Assembly (NCBI GenBank): GCA_902729315.2
Contig: LR746264.1
Span: 126,501-190,500 of the forward strand
DNA from: Spirodela intermedia
Taxonomy: Eukaryota; Streptophyta; Magnoliopsida; Alismatales; Araceae
Reading direction: 5' to 3'
Length of the DNA stretch: 64,000 bases
Position 1 is the stretch's first letter. Every line of letters starts with the position of its first letter. A program made the translations under genes and the position numbers. Shown here in pieces: positions 60,786 to 64,000 of the stretch. The notes beneath the pieces were generated by a model. That model saw only the letters and a list, made by a program, of their open reading frames with translations. It made no database searches and had not been told where the DNA came from.

Positions 60786-60791
60786 AATAAA
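60786..60791 (+). terminator. Candidate poly(A) signal of SnRK2
   Basis: AATAAA stands 127 nt after the SnRK2 stop codon and 24 nt before the tRNA-like gene, so the cleavage site would fall at the tRNA 5' end. Confidence 0.6.
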
Positions 60792-60814
60792 GGATCCGAT
60801 CATTTTGACCGCCC

Positions 60815-60894
60815 GCGCCTGTGGCCGGCCTAATGGATGAGGCGTCTGACTTCTAATCAGGCGACTGTGGTGGGTTCGAGTCCCACCGGGCGTG
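60815..60894 (+). tRNA. tRNA-Arg(TCT)-like gene with two small insertions
   Basis: The anticodon arm TCTGA-CTTCTAA-TCAGG gives anticodon TCT. The T arm (GTGGG-TTCGAGT-CCCAC, B box GGTTCGAGTCC) is intact and the acceptor GCGCCTG pairs with CGGGCGT with G-U pairs. Compared with the usual plant tRNA-Arg(UCU), GGCC is doubled in the D-arm region (TGGCCGGCCTAATGG) and GTG is doubled before the T stem (GTGGTGGG). The length is therefore 80 rather than about 73. A TTTT run lies ~34 nt downstream. It may be a functional variant or a decaying copy. Confidence 0.75.
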
Positions 60895-61122
60895 GAGCCG
60901 TTCGCTCCTCAGCAGAAATACAGCATATTTTCGCCGGCGGCCCTGATGATCCTCGATCGAATCTTTACCTTAAACGGCGGCTGTATCTTGGAACAGATAA
61001 ATCATCCACCGACAACCCCGTTGACTGTTTTGTTTAGGAAGTAACTGCCCATATACAGCGGAGAAGAAGACTTTTCTTTTCTTCCACTTCCCTTTTTTTT
61101 TTTTTTTTCTTTTCTCGTGTAC

Positions 61123-61164
<42 letters not shown>

Positions 61165-61176
61165 TCTTCTGGGTGG
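60895..61176. repeat. Intergenic with T run and (GA)n at 61123-61164
   Basis: The gap between the tRNA-like gene and the second NAT gene holds a T18 run near 61091-61108 and a GA run that is CT on the NAT sense strand, in its 3' flank. Confidence 0.7.
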
Positions 61177-61931
61177 TTAGAAGAGTCTCCTGGGAATGAA
61201 GGGGCGGATAGGCACGGGATAGCTGTAGAACTCGTCGTTCCTGGCGTCGGCCCCCATCTTCTGGAATCGGGTCCACCAGCCTAACCCCCTGTCGTCCGCC
61301 GAGATCCCCTCCAGCAGCGTGGTGTCCAGGACGGTGGCGACCACCATCGCCACCGCCGGCGCCGACGAGAAGATGGAGTTCAGTATGTCGTTGAACTGCA
61401 CGAGGAGGTGGGCAAGTCAGAGGAGAGAGGGAGAGAGAGAGAGAGAGAGAGAGCCTGAGGGTGGTTGACTTTTACCCATCCGGCGTTGGTGTTGGCCGGG
61501 CCGTGGCCGGCGGAGGTGGTGAACTCGTTGAAGTACTGGGGAATGGATATGGCGAGGAACAGGGAGATGCCCACCACGTACTGGTTCCGCAGGTTGTTGT
61601 TGTTGGTGAACTGGACGAACGAGATGCCGACGCCCGCTGCCACCAGAGGTACAAAAAGACGGAGCATCCCCGAGGATGAGAGAGAGAGAAGAATGCAGAG
61701 GGGATGGAGAAGGGTCCAAACACAGAGACACAGAGAGAGAGAGAGAGAGCCGAGGAGTGATGCCCAGTGCAAGACAGACTCACCCACAAGCGCAAAGAGA
61801 ACGCAGTATATGGCGGCGAATATTGGGAGCGGGATCGACGCGAAGAAGGCACCGAACTTCCCTGCAAGAAGAGAGAGAGAGTCCTTGAGGACCAACAGGG
61901 CTCCACGGCGAAATCATACGCAGAAAGAGAG

Positions 61932-61981
<50 letters not shown>

Positions 61982-64000
61982 CACCAAATATGGAGAAGAA
62001 TATCATAAAGGCAGTCGATATCTGCACCGATCTCCGGCTCGCTACCCGCGTGAGGCTAAGCAGGCCGGTGTTTTCACTGCACAACCAAAATTCCAGCGGT
62101 CACGCAAACGGAATACGCGAGGGAATATGCACGTCAGGCAGACACGACCGGATCTTCATCTTCGGCGCCTCACGCCGGAAAAAGACCAGGCAAAAGGGGA
62201 AAACGAGCAAATCGCCGAAGAACCGCTTTCATCTACGAATGACCGGACTCCATCAGGCATTGCTTACACAGACGCGGAGCTGCCGACCAGCGCTCCAAAG
62301 ATCCCCTCGATCAGCATTCCCACCCCCTGCAGACGAAAAAACCAGGCTGTGATGCCTCGAAACAGGAAGCAAATTACAGGGAGAGATTCCCTCTCTCCCT
62401 CTCAACCCCATGCATTCTTCCCCTTCCAACCCCTCCAACCATGCTGTGGGTCAGCAGAGCTTCACCCATCAGAAGGACAGAAGGAAGACTAACCTGCAGG
62501 CCGACGCTGCGAGTGATCACCTCCGTGGGGGGCGGCGTAGCGCCGGACAGCCGTGCCGTCGCATAATGCGTGCCGGTGGACTACCCAGAAGAGACGAAGA
62601 ATGAAAATGAAGAAAAAACATGCAGGGTCAACATCCCGATCATGGAAACCCGTACGAGATGCGTCTCCACAAAACGAATCGTTGACTTATTAGGCCTCAC
62701 CTCGACAGCGGAGACCAATGTCGCACCCATCATCCCGAAAACATGGCTGGCGCTGAAGGTCGGAGCGCCCCACTGGAATGGATACGGGATTCCAATCCTG
62801 GACAGAGCTAATTTCAAGAATGGAATGCACGAAGCGGGCCAACGAAAGAAGAGCGGGGGTTTCTCAGCTCACCAGTCAGCAGATGTCAGAAGATAGGACC
62901 GGTCAACGCGGCAGTGCTGCTTGGTCTTCTCGCCGTCCTCGTTGTACGCTCCGGCAGCGGTGAGCACGGCGGCGAAGGACCAGACCACCCCGATGCAGAA
63001 GAGTATGCCGAATCTCTGGAACCAGGAATGCACCTTCTCGTTCACCCGCTTGAGATACTGGCATGAGATCATCCATCCATCCATGAGGTCGACCAAACAT
63101 TGCCAGACGAATGAATGTTAAGCATAAGAGTGTGCCAGAGCAGCAGCAGCATCTCTCTAGAGGTTCTCACCTGCTGCAGGAACAGCAGAATCAGCATCGG
63201 CAAGCCAACCTCCACGCATTTCGCCAGCTTGAGTTGCCCCAACACAGATGTTAGCGCCGTGCTAAGAGTGGTGGTGGAGGAGGAGGATATTAGGGAGAGG
63301 GTGACCCAGTCGGTGTACCTCAGGAAATCCTCTCCCGAAGAGGCCGAGGCCCACGACGCACACGACAGGGGCCATGCTCAGAGGAGTGAAGAATCTGGTC
63401 GGGGGAAACACACGGGCAAGGAAAGAAGAGCATACGATGGTGTTAGTAGATGGATACCGGGGGAGCGGAGGGGCACCCGCCCGGAACAGACCATAGTAGA
63501 TAGTAGCCAACAACGTACAGCGCGTAATTCCTCCAAAGCCTGCTGTATCCGATCACGATGTTCACGAGCGAAGAGACGAGCATGGAGCCCTGGACGGTCC
63601 GGATGGTGTGGATAAATCTCTGTTGCAATGGTGAAGAGAGGATCAATGGCGAGGTGGGAAAGCAGGAACCTAAAAAATAGATTAGACCAGACGGAGTAGT
63701 CCTCCGACGGTAAGGGGAGAGCGAACAGAGGGTCTCACTGCAAAGATGTTATCTATAAGCTGTTCTTATCATGCGAGGAGGAGGAGGAGGAGAAGCGTGA
63801 GGCGACTGCGCGCACCTTGTGGTCGTTGTCGAAAGTCTGGGACTGGAGATCCTTTATAGTGGACAGCACGGGAACGATGAACGCAAAGGAAGGGTTCATC
63901 ACGGTAGGGAGCCGCGTGCCGATGATCGTCTGGAGGAGCGTGTTCAACCCGCTCACGAGCAGGAGCGTCTGGATAACCTTCGCCTTGTCCTTCTGCTCAA
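61177..64000 (-). CDS. Nucleobase-ascorbate transporter, short NAT type, 5' part outside window
   Basis: Twelve exons are visible (64000-63816, 63619-63519, 63394-63319, 63227-63171, 63057-62873, 62797-62701, 62580-62494, 62326-62268, 62076-61985, 61861-61784, 61636-61476, 61395-61177), about 464 residues to the TAA at 61177. Typical NAT wording appears: VIQTLLLVSGLNTLLQTIIG, GTRLPTVMNPSFAFIVPVL, FGRGFPE, WIGIPYPFQWGAPTFSA, ATPPPTEVITRSVGLQ and FGAFFASIPLPIFAAIYCVL. The substrate-binding signature ENTGLLSLTR fits the classical [QEP]N-x-G-x4-T pattern. It is a multi-pass plasma-membrane carrier for purines, uracil or related compounds by family. It belongs to a different NAT clade from the gene at 25-29 kb. 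The first coding exons lie beyond 64000. Confidence 0.93.
61926..61980 (-). repeat. (GA)n directly after a NAT 5' splice site
   Basis: A GA run of about 55 bases starts a few bases after the donor of the exon 62076-61985. On the sense strand the intron begins GTGCA then CT repeats. Confidence 0.95.

Noticed and set aside
61465-62352. 295-codon plus-strand open frame
   Set aside because: It is antisense to NAT exons and runs through a GA repeat as Arg-Glu; an artefact of the microsatellite.
1-64000. CRISPR array, prophage, LTR retrotransposon or transposase
   Set aside because: No regularly spaced direct repeats, long terminal repeats or reverse transcriptase, integrase or transposase motifs were seen on either strand.

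Overview
This window is nuclear DNA from a flowering plant. It has many short exons with GT-AG introns, plant-only families (GATA with TIFY and CCT domains, VIN3-like, ABA4, MSL2/3-type channel, SnRK2, PLS-type PPR, RLCK VI) and two eukaryotic tRNA genes. Long (GA/CT)n and (TA)n microsatellites occur throughout. Exons are often GC-rich and introns AT-rich. The species cannot be fixed from sequence alone; the compact genes and GA/CT richness would suit a small non-grass monocot genome, but that is inference. There are no bacterial operons, CRISPR arrays, viral genes or intact transposon proteins.

Layout. 1-781 (-): PPR protein, truncated by the window edge. 1343-5343 (-): TIFY/CCT/GATA factor. 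5663-8933 (-): rhamnogalacturonan lyase. 9740-12121 (+): TRF-like Myb protein. 14320-17474 (+): receptor-like cytoplasmic kinase. 18174-20099 (+): ABA4. 20908-24056 (-): VIN3-like PHD protein. 25162-25234 (-): tRNA-Ala(CGC), 50 nt past the stop codon of a NAT11/12-type nucleobase-ascorbate transporter (25285-28888, -). 30074-32043 (+): poorly resolved, unrecognised locus. 32367-33321 (-): thioredoxin-like protein. 33795-38755 (+): Rab GDI. 39658-47214 (-): plastid-type MscS-like channel, 5' end unresolved. 50002-54370 (-): MAPKKK of the MAPKKK3/5 type. 56805-60659 (+): SnRK2 subclass III kinase (OST1 type). 60815-60894 (+): tRNA-Arg(TCT)-like gene. 61177-64000 (-): a second NAT transporter, 5' end outside the window.

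The exon models were built by hand from splice sites, reading phase and family conservation; internal phases agree in each numbered model. The genes are a chance neighbourhood rather than a pathway, although ABA4 (abscisic acid precursor synthesis) and the SnRK2 (abscisic acid response) both concern ABA. The most interesting signals are the two same-sense tRNA genes directly behind protein genes, a signal-peptide-like reading frame without an ATG in front of the lyase, a strand bias of intronic CT tracts, a triple G-box between the thioredoxin-like gene and Rab GDI, and a 40-bp perfect palindrome inside the MAPKKK coding sequence.
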